Below are positions 32,207 to 40,258 of a stretch of DNA of 57,081 nucleotides, one piece after another (the stretch's first letter is position 1; every line of letters begins with the position of its first letter). Source of the DNA: JAJPXC01 sp964628905 (GTDB taxonomy: Bacteria > Bacteroidota > Bacteroidia > Bacteroidales > Muribaculaceae). The notes under the pieces were generated by a model. That model was not told the origin of the DNA. It made no database searches and was given only the letters and a program-made list of their open reading frames with translations. The stretch is taken from assembly GCA_964628905.1 (NCBI GenBank), contig CAZVNS010000011.1:1-57081 (forward strand), given 5' to 3'. The position numbers were made by a program, and so were the translations under genes.

Positions 32207-34996
32207 ATGGCTGACTATAAGCAATTTCTCACTGAGCTACGCAAGATTGTAGAGCGCAAACGCATCTACACCGACGACTTGCGCCTCTTGGCTTGGGGCA
32301 CCGATGCCGGCTTCTACCGCCTGCTGCCCAAAATCGTGGTTCGCTCCAACGGCGAGGACGAAGTAGCACGCATACTCCGTCTGGCCCACGCTATGAACGT
32401 TCCCGTCACATTCCGTGCCGCCGGAACCTCCCTGTCAGGACAGGCAATCACCGACTCGGTGCTCGTGGTCGCCGGGAAAAATTGGGAGAAATACTCCATA
32501 GGTGAGGGCGCCAACACCATCGCCCTCGAGCCGGGCATCGTCGGAGCCCGCGTCAACGCCATCCTCGCCCCCTACGGCAAGGAGTTTGCCCCCGACCCCG
32601 CATCGAAGAACTCGGCCATGGTGGGCGGTATCGTGATCAACAACGCCTCCGGCATGAGCTGCGGCACCCACGCCAACTCCGACAAGATACTGCGCTCGAT
32701 GCGCATAGTGCTTGCCGACGGCACTGTGCTCGACACCGCCAACCCGGAGTCGCGCACGGCGTTCGCCCAGACCCACCCCGAAATCGTTGAGGGCATTCAG
32801 CAAATTCGTGCCGAGATCCTCGCCGACCCTGAGCTCACCGAGCGCATACGCTATAAATACTCCATCAAGAACGTCACCGGACTCAACCTGCGCCCGTTTG
32901 TGGAGTTGGACGACCCCTACGAGATCATCGCACACTGCATGGTAGGCTCCGAGGGCACACTCGGCTTCATGAGCCAAGTTACGGTTAACACCCAGGATGT
33001 GATGCCATACAAGGCCAGCGCGATGCTCTACTTCAGCGAGCTGCGTTCAGCCTGCGAGGCTATCGTGGCCATGAAGTCGATGCAAGTCGACGCCGCCGAG
33101 CTGCTCGACTCCAAGTCGCTCGCTTCGGTGGGCGATACCACCGGAAAGGGGCTCACCGCTGTGCTGATGCAGGTCAAAGGCAACTCTCAGGAAGAGCTGG
33201 ACCAGCGCATCCTGGAGGTCACTGACAAAGTGAGCGAATTCAACCTCTACAAACCCGCCGAATTCACCACCGACCCCGCCATCTACGGCGAATACTGGAA
33301 GATACGCTCAGGCATCTTCCCCTCGGTGGGTGGCACTCGCCCCTTAGGCACCACGGTGCTCATCGAAGATGTGGCCTTCCACATCCAGGACCTGCCGCAA
33401 GCCACCGTCGAGCTCCAGAAGCTCCTCGTCGACTGCGGCTACGACGATGCCTGCATCTACGGCCACGCACTTGAAGGCAACTACCACTTCATCATCGCCC
33501 AGAGCTTCGACACCCCCGCCGAAGTGGTGCGCTACAAGAAGCTGATGCTCGCTGTCACCGAGCTGGTGGTCGACCGCTACAACGGTTCGCTCAAAGCCGA
33601 GCACGGCACCGGCCGCAACATGGCGCCCTTCGTCAAGAAGGAGTGGGGCGACAAAGCCTACTCGATGATGCGCCGTCTCAAAGAGCTGCTCGACCCCAAG
33701 AATATCCTCAACCCCGGAGTGGTGTTCAACGACGACCCCAACAGCTTCATCAGCAGCATCAAACCGATGCCACTGACCCCTTACGACAATGTGAACCGCT
33801 GCATAGAGTGCGGATTTTGCGAGGTAAACTGCGTGTCGTGCGGCTACACTCTGTCAGCGCGCCAGCGTATAGTGGCCGAGCGCGAGATGACGCGCCTCAA
33901 AGGCTCAATCTCGACCGACGATGCCAAGCGCCTGAAACGTTTGCAGCGCCAATTCCGCCGCTTAGGCGAAGAAACCTGCGCCGGCGACGGACTGTGCAGC
34001 ACATCCTGCCCGATGAAGATCAACGTCGGTGAGATGATCCACCAGGTGCGCGAGCAGGGTCACTCGCAGACAACGATGTCGTTTGGCCGCTGGACCGGCA
34101 AACACCTCAAACTCATCAAAGGCTCGCTGCGCCCAGTGCTCAGCACCGCCTCAGGAGTCGGCAAAGTGATTGGCCCGAAGGCCGTGACCACAATTGGCCG
34201 AGGATTGCACCATATCGGTGTGCCACTGTGGACTCCCGCACTCCCCGGAGCCGCCCATGTAGAGCCTCTCTTCCAGAACGAGAAGGAGCGCAAGGTGGTG
34301 TACTTCCCCAGCTGCATCAACCAGACCATGGGAGCCGCCCGCGAGAAGGGAGGCAAACCTGCCCAGCTCATCAATGTCATGGTAGAGCTGTGCCATAAAA
34401 CCGGATATGAGGTGATCTATCCCGAAGGGATGGCCAACCTGTGCTGCGGCATGATCTGGGAGAGCAAAGGAATGCCCGGCACCGCCGAGGCCAAGGTGCG
34501 CGAGCTCGAAGCCGCGCTGATCAAAGCCTCTGAGAATGGCCGCTATCCCGTGCTGTGCGACCAGAGCCCCTGCCTGCACCGCATGCGTAAGAACATCAAA
34601 TCGATGAAGCTCTACGAACCCGTGGAATTCATCCTCGACTACCTCGCGCCCCACCTGCAGTTCACCCCTACCGACGAGCATATCGCCATCCACATCACAT
34701 GCTCAAGCCGCCTGATGGGACTTGAAGCTAAGATGGAGCAGTTGGCCCGCATGTGCTCCACCAACGTGCTTGTGCCCAAGGAAGTGGGCTGCTGCGGATT
34801 TGCCGGCGACAAAGGCTTCACCCATCCCGGTCTCAACAGCTACGGCCTGCGCAAACTGCGCCCGCAGATCCAGAAGGCCGGAGTGACCCGCGGCTACTCC
34901 AACTCCCGCACCTGCGAGATTGGCCTTACCACCAACTCAGGCATCCCCTACAAGTCAATAGCCTACCTGGTCAACCGCTGCACCCAACCCAAGTAA
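32207..34996 (+). CDS. FAD/Fe-S D-lactate dehydrogenase-type oxidoreductase
   Basis: 929-residue fusion of a GlcD-like flavoprotein and a GlcF/GlpC-like iron-sulfur protein. The N-terminal PCMH FAD domain has FRAAGTSLSGQAITDSVLVV and PDPASKNSAMVGGIVINNASGMSCG. The oxidase C-terminal domain has GHALEGNYHFIIAQ and the KAEHGTGRNMAPFV flavin/substrate segment. Then come two 4Fe-4S motifs, CIECGFCEVNC (C532, C535, C538, C542) and CAGDGLCSTSCP (from C591), and two CCG segments (CCGMIWES; CCGFAGDKGFT). Glycolate or 2-hydroxyglutarate are possible substrates, but D-lactate fits because MurQ in the same train releases D-lactate. Electron acceptor is probably the quinone pool; no membrane helix is seen. 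Confidence 0.88.
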   Translation: MADYKQFLTELRKIVERKRIYTDDLRLLAWGTDAGFYRLLPKIVVRSNGEDEVARILRLAHAMNVPVTFRAAGTSLSGQAITDSVLVVAGKNWEKYSIGEGANTIALEPGIVGARVNAILAPYGKEFAPDPASKNSAMVGGIVINNASGMSCGTHANSDKILRSMRIVLADGTVLDTANPESRTAFAQTHPEIVEGIQQIRAEILADPELTERIRYKYSIKNVTGLNLRPFVELDDPYEIIAHCMVGSEGTLGFMSQVTVNTQDVMPYKASAMLYFSELRSACEAIVAMKSMQVDAAELLDSKSLASVGDTTGKGLTAVLMQVKGNSQEELDQRILEVTDKVSEFNLYKPAEFTTDPAIYGEYWKIRSGIFPSVGGTRPLGTTVLIEDVAFHIQDLPQATVELQKLLVDCGYDDACIYGHALEGNYHFIIAQSFDTPAEVVRYKKLMLAVTELVVDRYNGSLKAEHGTGRNMAPFVKKEWGDKAYSMMRRLKELLDPKNILNPGVVFNDDPNSFISSIKPMPLTPYDNVNRCIECGFCEVNCVSCGYTLSARQRIVAEREMTRLKGSISTDDAKRLKRLQRQFRRLGEETCAGDGLCSTSCPMKINVGEMIHQVREQGHSQTTMSFGRWTGKHLKLIKGSLRPVLSTASGVGKVIGPKAVTTIGRGLHHIGVPLWTPALPGAAHVEPLFQNEKERKVVYFPSCINQTMGAAREKGGKPAQLINVMVELCHKTGYEVIYPEGMANLCCGMIWESKGMPGTAEAKVRELEAALIKASENGRYPVLCDQSPCLHRMRKNIKSMKLYEPVEFILDYLAPHLQFTPTDEHIAIHITCSSRLMGLEAKMEQLARMCSTNVLVPKEVGCCGFAGDKGFTHPGLNSYGLRKLRPQIQKAGVTRGYSNSRTCEIGLTTNSGIPYKSIAYLVNRCTQPK

Positions 34997-35024
34997 CCCC
35001 TTAAACTCCTAACTACCCTCCCCC

Positions 35025-36200
35025 ATGACTACCACCACCCCCCGCCAGGCCAAAAAGCGACTACTTGCACTCGACATACTTCGAGGCATCACCATCGCCG
35101 GCATGATCCTGGTCAACAACCCCGGATCGTGGGGACACATATACTCCCCGCTGGAGCACGCCGAATGGTGCGGGCTGACTCCCACCGACCTCGTGTTCCC
35201 CTTCTTCATGTTCATAATGGGTATCTCCACCTATATATCACTGCGCAAGTACGACTTCTCGTTCACATGGCCCACGCTGTGGAAGATATTGCGCCGCACG
35301 GTGGTGATATTCCTGATCGGTATGTTCATAGCATGGTTTGGCCTCTTCCTCAGGGTAATATTCAGCGAAGCCACGCTATGGGATTCGATATTCTCGTTCG
35401 ACCACATACGCATCCTCGGCGTGATGCCCCGCTTGGCCATCTGCTACGGAGTGTCGTCGATCATTGCCATCACCCTCAAGCACCGATATCTGCCCTGGCT
35501 CATCGGCGCTATGCTGGTGGTCTACACCATCATACTGCTCACCGGTAGCGGGTATGAGTTCTCGGAAAACAATGTGCTATACATAGTCGACAACGCCGTG
35601 CTCGGCCCCAACCATCTCTACTCCGACACCGTAGGGGGCGTGACGCTCCATCTCGACCCCGAAGGCCTGCTGTCAACCCTGCCATCTATCGCCCACTGCC
35701 TGATCGGCTTCTGGTGCGGTTTGATGATCATGGGCACCACCGACAACCGCGAGCGCATCACCAAGCTGTTCATCCTCGGCACGATACTCACCTTCGCCGG
35801 CTTCCTGCTCGACTACGGGCTGCCGATCAGCAAGAAGATATGGTCGCCCACGTTTGTGCTCACCACCTGCGGCCTGGCCTCATCGCTGCTCGGATTGCTG
35901 ATATGGATTATCGACATCAAGGGTAAGAAGAAATGGTGTCGCTTCTTCGAGGCATTTGGCGTCAACCCCCTGTTTATGTATGTGTTAGGCGCATTATTGA
36001 GCCAAATCATCGGATTGATAAAATTTGCTCGCCCCGACGGCACCGTCACCACAATCAAGAGCATAGTCTACCGCGACTGGCTCGTGCCCATGTGCGGCGA
36101 CGACACACTGGCCTCGCTGGTGTTCGCCCTGCTCTTCGTATGCTTCAACTGGATAATCGGATATATTCTGTATAAGAAAAAAATATATATAAAGATATGA
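35025..36200 (+). CDS. MurT-like inner-membrane protein (DUF5009 / NAGLU-acyltransferase family)
   Basis: 391 residues with about 10 hydrophobic segments. The opening RLLALDILRGITIAGMILVNNPGSWGHIYSPLEHAEWCGLTPTDLVFPFFMFIMG is seen in parts and is diagnostic of the heparan-alpha-glucosaminide N-acetyltransferase-like family (DUF5009). In T. forsythia a member called MurT, encoded with murK and murQ, moves MurNAc into the cytoplasm. The same order here (MurT-like, MurK-like, MurQ) supports that role, though acetyl transfer to a sugar is the older family annotation. Its stop overlaps the next start (ATGA at 36197-36200), so it is translationally coupled to the kinase. Confidence 0.85.
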   Translation: MTTTTPRQAKKRLLALDILRGITIAGMILVNNPGSWGHIYSPLEHAEWCGLTPTDLVFPFFMFIMGISTYISLRKYDFSFTWPTLWKILRRTVVIFLIGMFIAWFGLFLRVIFSEATLWDSIFSFDHIRILGVMPRLAICYGVSSIIAITLKHRYLPWLIGAMLVVYTIILLTGSGYEFSENNVLYIVDNAVLGPNHLYSDTVGGVTLHLDPEGLLSTLPSIAHCLIGFWCGLMIMGTTDNRERITKLFILGTILTFAGFLLDYGLPISKKIWSPTFVLTTCGLASSLLGLLIWIIDIKGKKKWCRFFEAFGVNPLFMYVLGALLSQIIGLIKFARPDGTVTTIKSIVYRDWLVPMCGDDTLASLVFALLFVCFNWIIGYILYKKKIYIKI

Positions 36201-37039
36201 TACTAATAGCTGACAGCGGCAGCACCAAGATTGACTGGTGCGTCGTGGACCATGGAAAACTGGTCAAACAAGTGTTTACGTGCGGCATGAACGCACTGTT
36301 GTTGACTGAGGAGGAGATGCAACTGCGCATCGCCACCGAGCTGGCTTCGGAAGTCTCCGACTACCCCATCGACAAGGTTTACTACTACGGTGCGGGATGC
36401 ATGAGCGAGGAAGTGTGCGCCAACGTGCGCAACGCAATCGCCGCCTCCATCAAGGCCGACCATATCGAGGTGTACACCGACCTGCTTGCCGCCGCCCACG
36501 CCGTGTGCGACCGCGAGCCCGGCATCGCCTGCATACTCGGCACCGGCTCCAACTCATGCGTGTACGATGGCAAATCTATCATCGACAACGTGTCACCCCT
36601 GGGCTACATCCTCGGCGACGAAGGCTCTGGCGCAGTGTTAGGCAAAATCCTCGTAGGTGACGTGCTCAAGGAGCAACTCCCCAAGCACCTTTGCGACAAG
36701 TTCCTCGAGCAGTACGCACTCGACCGACTGACCATAATCCGCCGCGTCTACAAAGAGCCCCAGGCCAACCGCTTCCTCGCCTCAGTGACACGCTTCCTGA
36801 TCGAGAATATCCAGGAACCCGAAATCCACGCCCTGGTCTACAACTCGTTCAAATCGTTCTTCGTGCGCAACATCGCCAACTATAAGAACTACAAAGAGCA
36901 GAAAATCAACTTCGTAGGCTCTATCGCATTCTTCTATCAGGATGTGCTCCGCGAAGTGGCCGCCGACATGGGTTGCACCGTAGGCAACATCATCCAAAGC
37001 CCCATGGAAGGCCTGATCAACTATCACCGCATCGACTGA
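36197..37039 (+). CDS. MurNAc kinase-like protein (BadF/BadG ATPase family)
   Basis: 280 residues, cytoplasmic actin-like sugar kinase fold. The N-terminal phosphate motif is ADSGSTKIDW (residues 5-14), a likely catalytic Asp is D95 in EVYTDLLAAA, and the second phosphate loop is LGTGSNSCV (114-122). A C-terminal GSIAFFYQDVLREVA closes the fold. By T. forsythia MurK precedent and its place between MurT-like and murQ, it would phosphorylate MurNAc (perhaps also GlcNAc) at C6. The start codon overlaps the MurT-like stop by 4 bases. Confidence in kinase is high, in MurNAc as main substrate moderate. Confidence 0.85.
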   Translation: MILIADSGSTKIDWCVVDHGKLVKQVFTCGMNALLLTEEEMQLRIATELASEVSDYPIDKVYYYGAGCMSEEVCANVRNAIAASIKADHIEVYTDLLAAAHAVCDREPGIACILGTGSNSCVYDGKSIIDNVSPLGYILGDEGSGAVLGKILVGDVLKEQLPKHLCDKFLEQYALDRLTIIRRVYKEPQANRFLASVTRFLIENIQEPEIHALVYNSFKSFFVRNIANYKNYKEQKINFVGSIAFFYQDVLREVAADMGCTVGNIIQSPMEGLINYHRID

Positions 37040-37074
37040 TCATCACATCAAAACAACCAATCATAGAACACACA

Positions 37075-37893
37075 ATGGCATTTGTAAAAATCAGCGAGCA
37101 ACCCTCGCTCTACAACGACCTCGAGAAGAAATCAGTGGGTGAGATACTCCGCGACATCAACAACGAGGATAAGAAAGTGGCCTTAGCCGTCGAAAAGGCC
37201 CTCCCGCAGATTGAGAAACTCGTCACCCAGATTGTGCCCCGCATGAAGCGCGGCGGCCGCATCTTCTACATGGGTGCCGGCACCTCAGGCCGCCTCGGCG
37301 TGCTCGATGCCTCAGAGATACCTCCCACATTCGGCATGGACCCCTCTTGGGTAATCGGCCTCATCGCCGGCGGCGACACTGCCCTGCGCAACCCCGTGGA
37401 GAACGCCGAGGACGACACCGAGCAAGGATGGAAGGACCTTCAGGAGTTTGGCATCAACGACAAGGACACCGTGATCGGCATCGCCGCCTCAGGCACCACC
37501 CCCTACGTGATTGGCGCTCTCAAGGCCTGCCGCGAGCACGGCATACTCACCGGCGCCATCACCTCCAACCCCGACGCACCTATCTCAGAAGCCGCCGATG
37601 TGCCCATCGAAATGATCGTGGGTCCGGAGTACGTCACCGGCTCATCGCGCATGAAGTCGGGCACAGGCCAAAAGATGATCTGCAACATGATCACCACCTC
37701 GGTGATGATACAGATGGGCCGCGTCAAGGGCAACAAGATGGTCAACATGCAGCTATCCAACGCCAAACTCGTAGACCGCGGCACACGCATGGTCGTCGAG
37801 GAGCTCGGCCTGCCCTATGACGAGGCAAAACGCCTGCTGCTGATGCACGGCTCAGTCAAGAAAGCTGTCGACGCTTACCGAGATCAACGATGA
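37075..37893 (+). CDS. murQ: N-acetylmuramic acid 6-phosphate etherase
   Basis: Cleaves MurNAc-6-phosphate to GlcNAc-6-phosphate and D-lactate; cytoplasmic SIS-domain enzyme, 272 residues. The family signature is GAGTSGRLGVLDASEIPPTFG (about 67-87) with the catalytic Glu of ASE (E81). A second helix is TVIGIAASGTTPYVIGAL and a third GSSRMKSGTGQK. The ATG at 37075 follows a 35-base gap from the kinase gene. The frame extends upstream into the kinase end, which I reject as coding. The stop overlaps the next start by 4 bases. Confidence 0.96.
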   Translation: MAFVKISEQPSLYNDLEKKSVGEILRDINNEDKKVALAVEKALPQIEKLVTQIVPRMKRGGRIFYMGAGTSGRLGVLDASEIPPTFGMDPSWVIGLIAGGDTALRNPVENAEDDTEQGWKDLQEFGINDKDTVIGIAASGTTPYVIGALKACREHGILTGAITSNPDAPISEAADVPIEMIVGPEYVTGSSRMKSGTGQKMICNMITTSVMIQMGRVKGNKMVNMQLSNAKLVDRGTRMVVEELGLPYDEAKRLLLMHGSVKKAVDAYRDQR

Positions 37894-38582
37894 AAGCCAT
37901 GAAACGCCTATTAATACTCATGGCCGGCATCGCGCTGACTTCATGCGCGACCCGCGCACTGGGCCAAGCGCCTAAGTCACCCGTACCCCACTCCAACTTC
38001 TGGGATGAGCGCATGGCCCTGTTCGCCACCGAAGACCCCATTGACTCCACCGACATCGTATTCCTCGGTGACTCCCAGACCCAGGGAGGGGAGTGGGACA
38101 AGCTCTTCGGCATGGACAATGTAATAAACCGCGGCATTATCGGCGACGTGATCCCCGGATTTCTGGAGCGTGTCGACCCCATAGTCAACGCCCACCCCAA
38201 GAAGATATTCATCCTTGGCGGAGCCAACGACGTGAGCCACAACCTCTCAGCCGACTCCGTAGCCCGCGAGATGGTGGAGCTTGTCAAATACGTAAAGGCA
38301 CACTCCCCCGAGAGCAAAATCTATGTACAGACAATGCTACCGATCAACAACTCGTTTGGCCGCTATAAGAATATGATCGGCAAAGAGCAGGTGATATGCG
38401 ATTACAACGCTCTGCTCCCCGCCATCGCCGCCGAAATGGGCTTTACGCTCATCAACTCATACGACCATTTCGTTGACGACGAAGGCAACCTCCCCGCGAA
38501 GTTCACCACCGACGGGCTGCATGTCAACGCCGACGGCTATGCTCATTGGCGAGAGCTGTTGCTCCCCTACGTCATCGAATAA
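37890..38582 (+). CDS. SGNH/GDSL-type esterase lipoprotein
   Basis: 230 residues with a lipoprotein signal (MKAMKRLLILMAGIALTSC, lipobox LTSC, Cys19). SGNH motifs are complete: GDSQTQ (block I, Ser), NRGIIGD (block II), GGANDV (block III, Asn) and DGLHVN (block V, Asp and His). It may remove acetyl groups from sugars; C6-O-acetyl MurNAc would suit the neighbourhood, but this is a guess. The start overlaps murQ (ATGA). Last gene of the train before the terminator. Confidence 0.88.
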   Translation: MKAMKRLLILMAGIALTSCATRALGQAPKSPVPHSNFWDERMALFATEDPIDSTDIVFLGDSQTQGGEWDKLFGMDNVINRGIIGDVIPGFLERVDPIVNAHPKKIFILGGANDVSHNLSADSVAREMVELVKYVKAHSPESKIYVQTMLPINNSFGRYKNMIGKEQVICDYNALLPAIAAEMGFTLINSYDHFVDDEGNLPAKFTTDGLHVNADGYAHWRELLLPYVIE

Positions 38583-38585
38583 TTT

Positions 38586-38671
38586 TGGTGGAGCCTTGAA
38601 CCTTTCCCATCACCCGATGTTATAAAGGTACAAAAGGCATTTTTAGTAGCTTCATGAAAAAAGCTCCACCA
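38586..38671 (+). repeat. Long-range inverted repeat in the 3' untranslated region
   Basis: TGGTGGAGC (38586-38594) is the exact reverse complement of GCTCCACCA (38663-38671). A hairpin CCATTA / TAATGG (38669-38674 with 38682-38687) shares bases 38669-38671, so the two pairings compete. Confidence 0.55.
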
Positions 38672-38709
38672 TTACTTAAAATAATGGATTATAAAGGCCC
38701 GATGTAATC

Positions 38710-38742
38710 GCCCGCGTCATACCCTTTGACGCGGGCTTTTTT
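38710..38742 (+). terminator. Intrinsic terminator of the salvage gene train
   Basis: GCCCGCGTCA (38710-38719) and TGACGCGGGC (38727-38736) form a perfect 10-bp stem with a seven-base loop, followed by six T (38737-38742). It lies 128 bases after the SGNH stop on the plus strand. Confidence 0.9.
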
Positions 38743-38789
38743 CTTCGCACAGACATAAAGACATATATATTCTCTAAATTAGACAGAAC

Positions 38790-38820
38790 GACATAAAAAC
38801 AGCCTTTATGTTTTTATGTC
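38790..38820 (-). terminator. 12-bp AT-rich hairpin downstream of serB
   Basis: GACATAAAAACA (38790-38801) and TGTTTTTATGTC (38809-38820) pair perfectly around a seven-base loop. It lies about 85 bases past the serB stop on the minus strand. No T tract follows, so a terminator role is possible but weak. Confidence 0.45.
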
Positions 38821-38900
38821 TTTTATGTCTATTTGTATTCCTGTCTTCCTGTCTTTCCGTCTTGTGTCTTTTATGTCTTTTTGTCTTATGTCTCCTTGTC
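38808..38900. repeat. Degenerate pyrimidine-rich tandem repeat
   Basis: A unit of 8-10 bases like (A)TGTCTTTT recurs about ten times (ATGTCTTTT, ATGTCTATTT, GTCTTCCT, GTCTTTCC, GTGTCTTTT, ATGTCTTTTT and so on), directly after the serB stop. Likely slippage product. Confidence 0.65.
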
Positions 38901-38904
38901 TATG

Positions 38905-40128
38905 TTACTTGGTGGGGGTGATGTATGAGTCCTTGAAGCCGATGAAGTAGAGGATGCCGTCGAGACCGATGGTGGATATCGACTGTTCGGCGGTCTGTTT
39001 CACCTTGGGCTTGGCGTGGAAGGCGATGCCCAAGCCGGCAGTGGCGAGCATAGGCAGGTCGTTGGCGCCGTCGCCCACGGCGATGGTCTGGGCGATGTTG
39101 ACATTCTCCACCTGAGCTATGAGTTTGAGCAGCTCGGCCTTGCGCTTACCGTCGACCACATCGCCAACATAGCGCCCTGTAAGTTTGCCGTCGACGATTT
39201 CGAGCTCGTTGGCGTACACGTAGTCGAAGCCATATTTCTGCTTTAGGTAGTTGCCGAAGTAAGTAAATCCACCGGAAAGGATGGCAGTCTTGAAGCCGGC
39301 GCGTTTGAGCACCTGCATCATGCGGTCCACTCCCTCGGTCACGGGGAGATGGCGAGCGATATCCTCCATCACCGACTCGTCGAGTCCCTTGAGCAATGCC
39401 ACACGCTCAGTGAACGACTCAACGAAATCGATCTCGCCGCGCATTGCACGCTCGGTGATGGCTTTGACCTTATCACCAACGCCGGCACGCATCGCCAGCT
39501 CGTCAATCACTTCAGTCTCGATGAGCGTGGAATCCATATCGAAGCACACCAAGCGGCGCGAGCGTCGGTAGATGTTGTCCTGTTGGAGCGAAATGTCAAA
39601 CTCCTCCTGCGACGACAGCTCCATAAATCGCCGCTGCATCGCTTGACAGTCGTTGGGGTTGCCTCGCACTGAGAATTCGACGCACGACTTCGACTGTTCT
39701 TGCTCGTGCGCGTCGAGCGAGGGGCGTCCGGTGAGACGCTGAATGGAGTCAATATTGAGGTTTTGCTCCGATATCTCTTGTGTGACGGCGGCAATCTGAC
39801 GTGCTGTAAGGCGACGCCCAAGGATGGTTATGATCCAGCGGTTCTTACCCTGGCGAGCCACCCATGCCTCGTAGTCGGCGATCGACACGGGAGTGAAGCG
39901 TATCTGCACGTTAAGCTCCGAGGCCTTAAATAGGAGGTCCTTCATGATGTCGCCCGACACATCTGATGAGGTCTTGATCAGCAGGCCAAGCGACAGAGTG
40001 TGGTGTATGTCGGCCTGGCCGATGTCGAGTATCGATGCGTTGTATTTGGCCAGGATGGCGGTCAACGCTGAGGTCACACCGGGGCGGTCATGCCCCGAGA
40101 TATTTATCAGTATCAGCTCAAGATTCAT
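38905..40128 (-). CDS. serB: Phosphoserine phosphatase with N-terminal ACT-type domains
   Basis: Last step of serine synthesis, removing phosphate from phosphoserine; 407 residues. Residues ~1-165 hold two ACT-like regulatory domains (ELILINISGHDRPGVTSALTAIL, then NRWIITILGRRLTARQIAAV), which suggest serine feedback. The HAD catalytic domain starts at CFDMDSTLIETEVIDELA (DMDST at 197-201) and has KAGFKTAILSGGF-type and AVGDGANDLPML motifs (here FKTAILSGGFTYF and AVGDGANDL). I start at ATG 40128; the frame continues upstream through a hairpin with no family similarity. It lies just downstream of nuoN. Confidence 0.95.
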   Translation of the reverse strand: MNLELILINISGHDRPGVTSALTAILAKYNASILDIGQADIHHTLSLGLLIKTSSDVSGDIMKDLLFKASELNVQIRFTPVSIADYEAWVARQGKNRWIITILGRRLTARQIAAVTQEISEQNLNIDSIQRLTGRPSLDAHEQEQSKSCVEFSVRGNPNDCQAMQRRFMELSSQEEFDISLQQDNIYRRSRRLVCFDMDSTLIETEVIDELAMRAGVGDKVKAITERAMRGEIDFVESFTERVALLKGLDESVMEDIARHLPVTEGVDRMMQVLKRAGFKTAILSGGFTYFGNYLKQKYGFDYVYANELEIVDGKLTGRYVGDVVDGKRKAELLKLIAQVENVNIAQTIAVGDGANDLPMLATAGLGIAFHAKPKVKQTAEQSISTIGLDGILYFIGFKDSYITPTK

Positions 40129-40146
40129 ATCTACGTTGAAATTAAG

Positions 40147-40187
40147 GCGTCGGCAATATGCGGATGTGGGATGGATATTGCCGACGC
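40147..40187 (-). terminator. 13-bp hairpin between nuoN and serB
   Basis: GCGTCGGCAATAT (40147-40159) and ATATTGCCGACGC (40175-40187) pair perfectly around a 15-base loop. It is 72 bases past the nuoN stop and 19 before the serB ATG. A terminator or attenuator for the nuo/atp operon is likely; no T tract follows on the minus strand. Confidence 0.6.
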
Positions 40188-40258
40188 GGTTTATGGTAGC
40201 TTTGGACTTGATTGCGGACACACAGGGGTGCACCACCGACAATCCATCACAATTCAGA

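Larger units (their letters stand above)
38583..38904. other. 322-base spacer between SGNH gene and serB
   Basis: Convergent spacer without an open frame. From left to right it holds a long-range inverted repeat (38586-38671), a small hairpin (38669-38687), a swapped pair of short direct repeats, the salvage-train terminator (38710-38742), a 12-bp hairpin (38790-38820), and a pyrimidine-rich run of degenerate TGTCTTTTA units. No RNA gene recognised. Confidence 0.75.

Noticed and set aside
40197..40204. Plus-strand TAGCTTTG as a promoter
   Set aside because: It would drive transcription antisense to nuoN with no plus-strand gene downstream.
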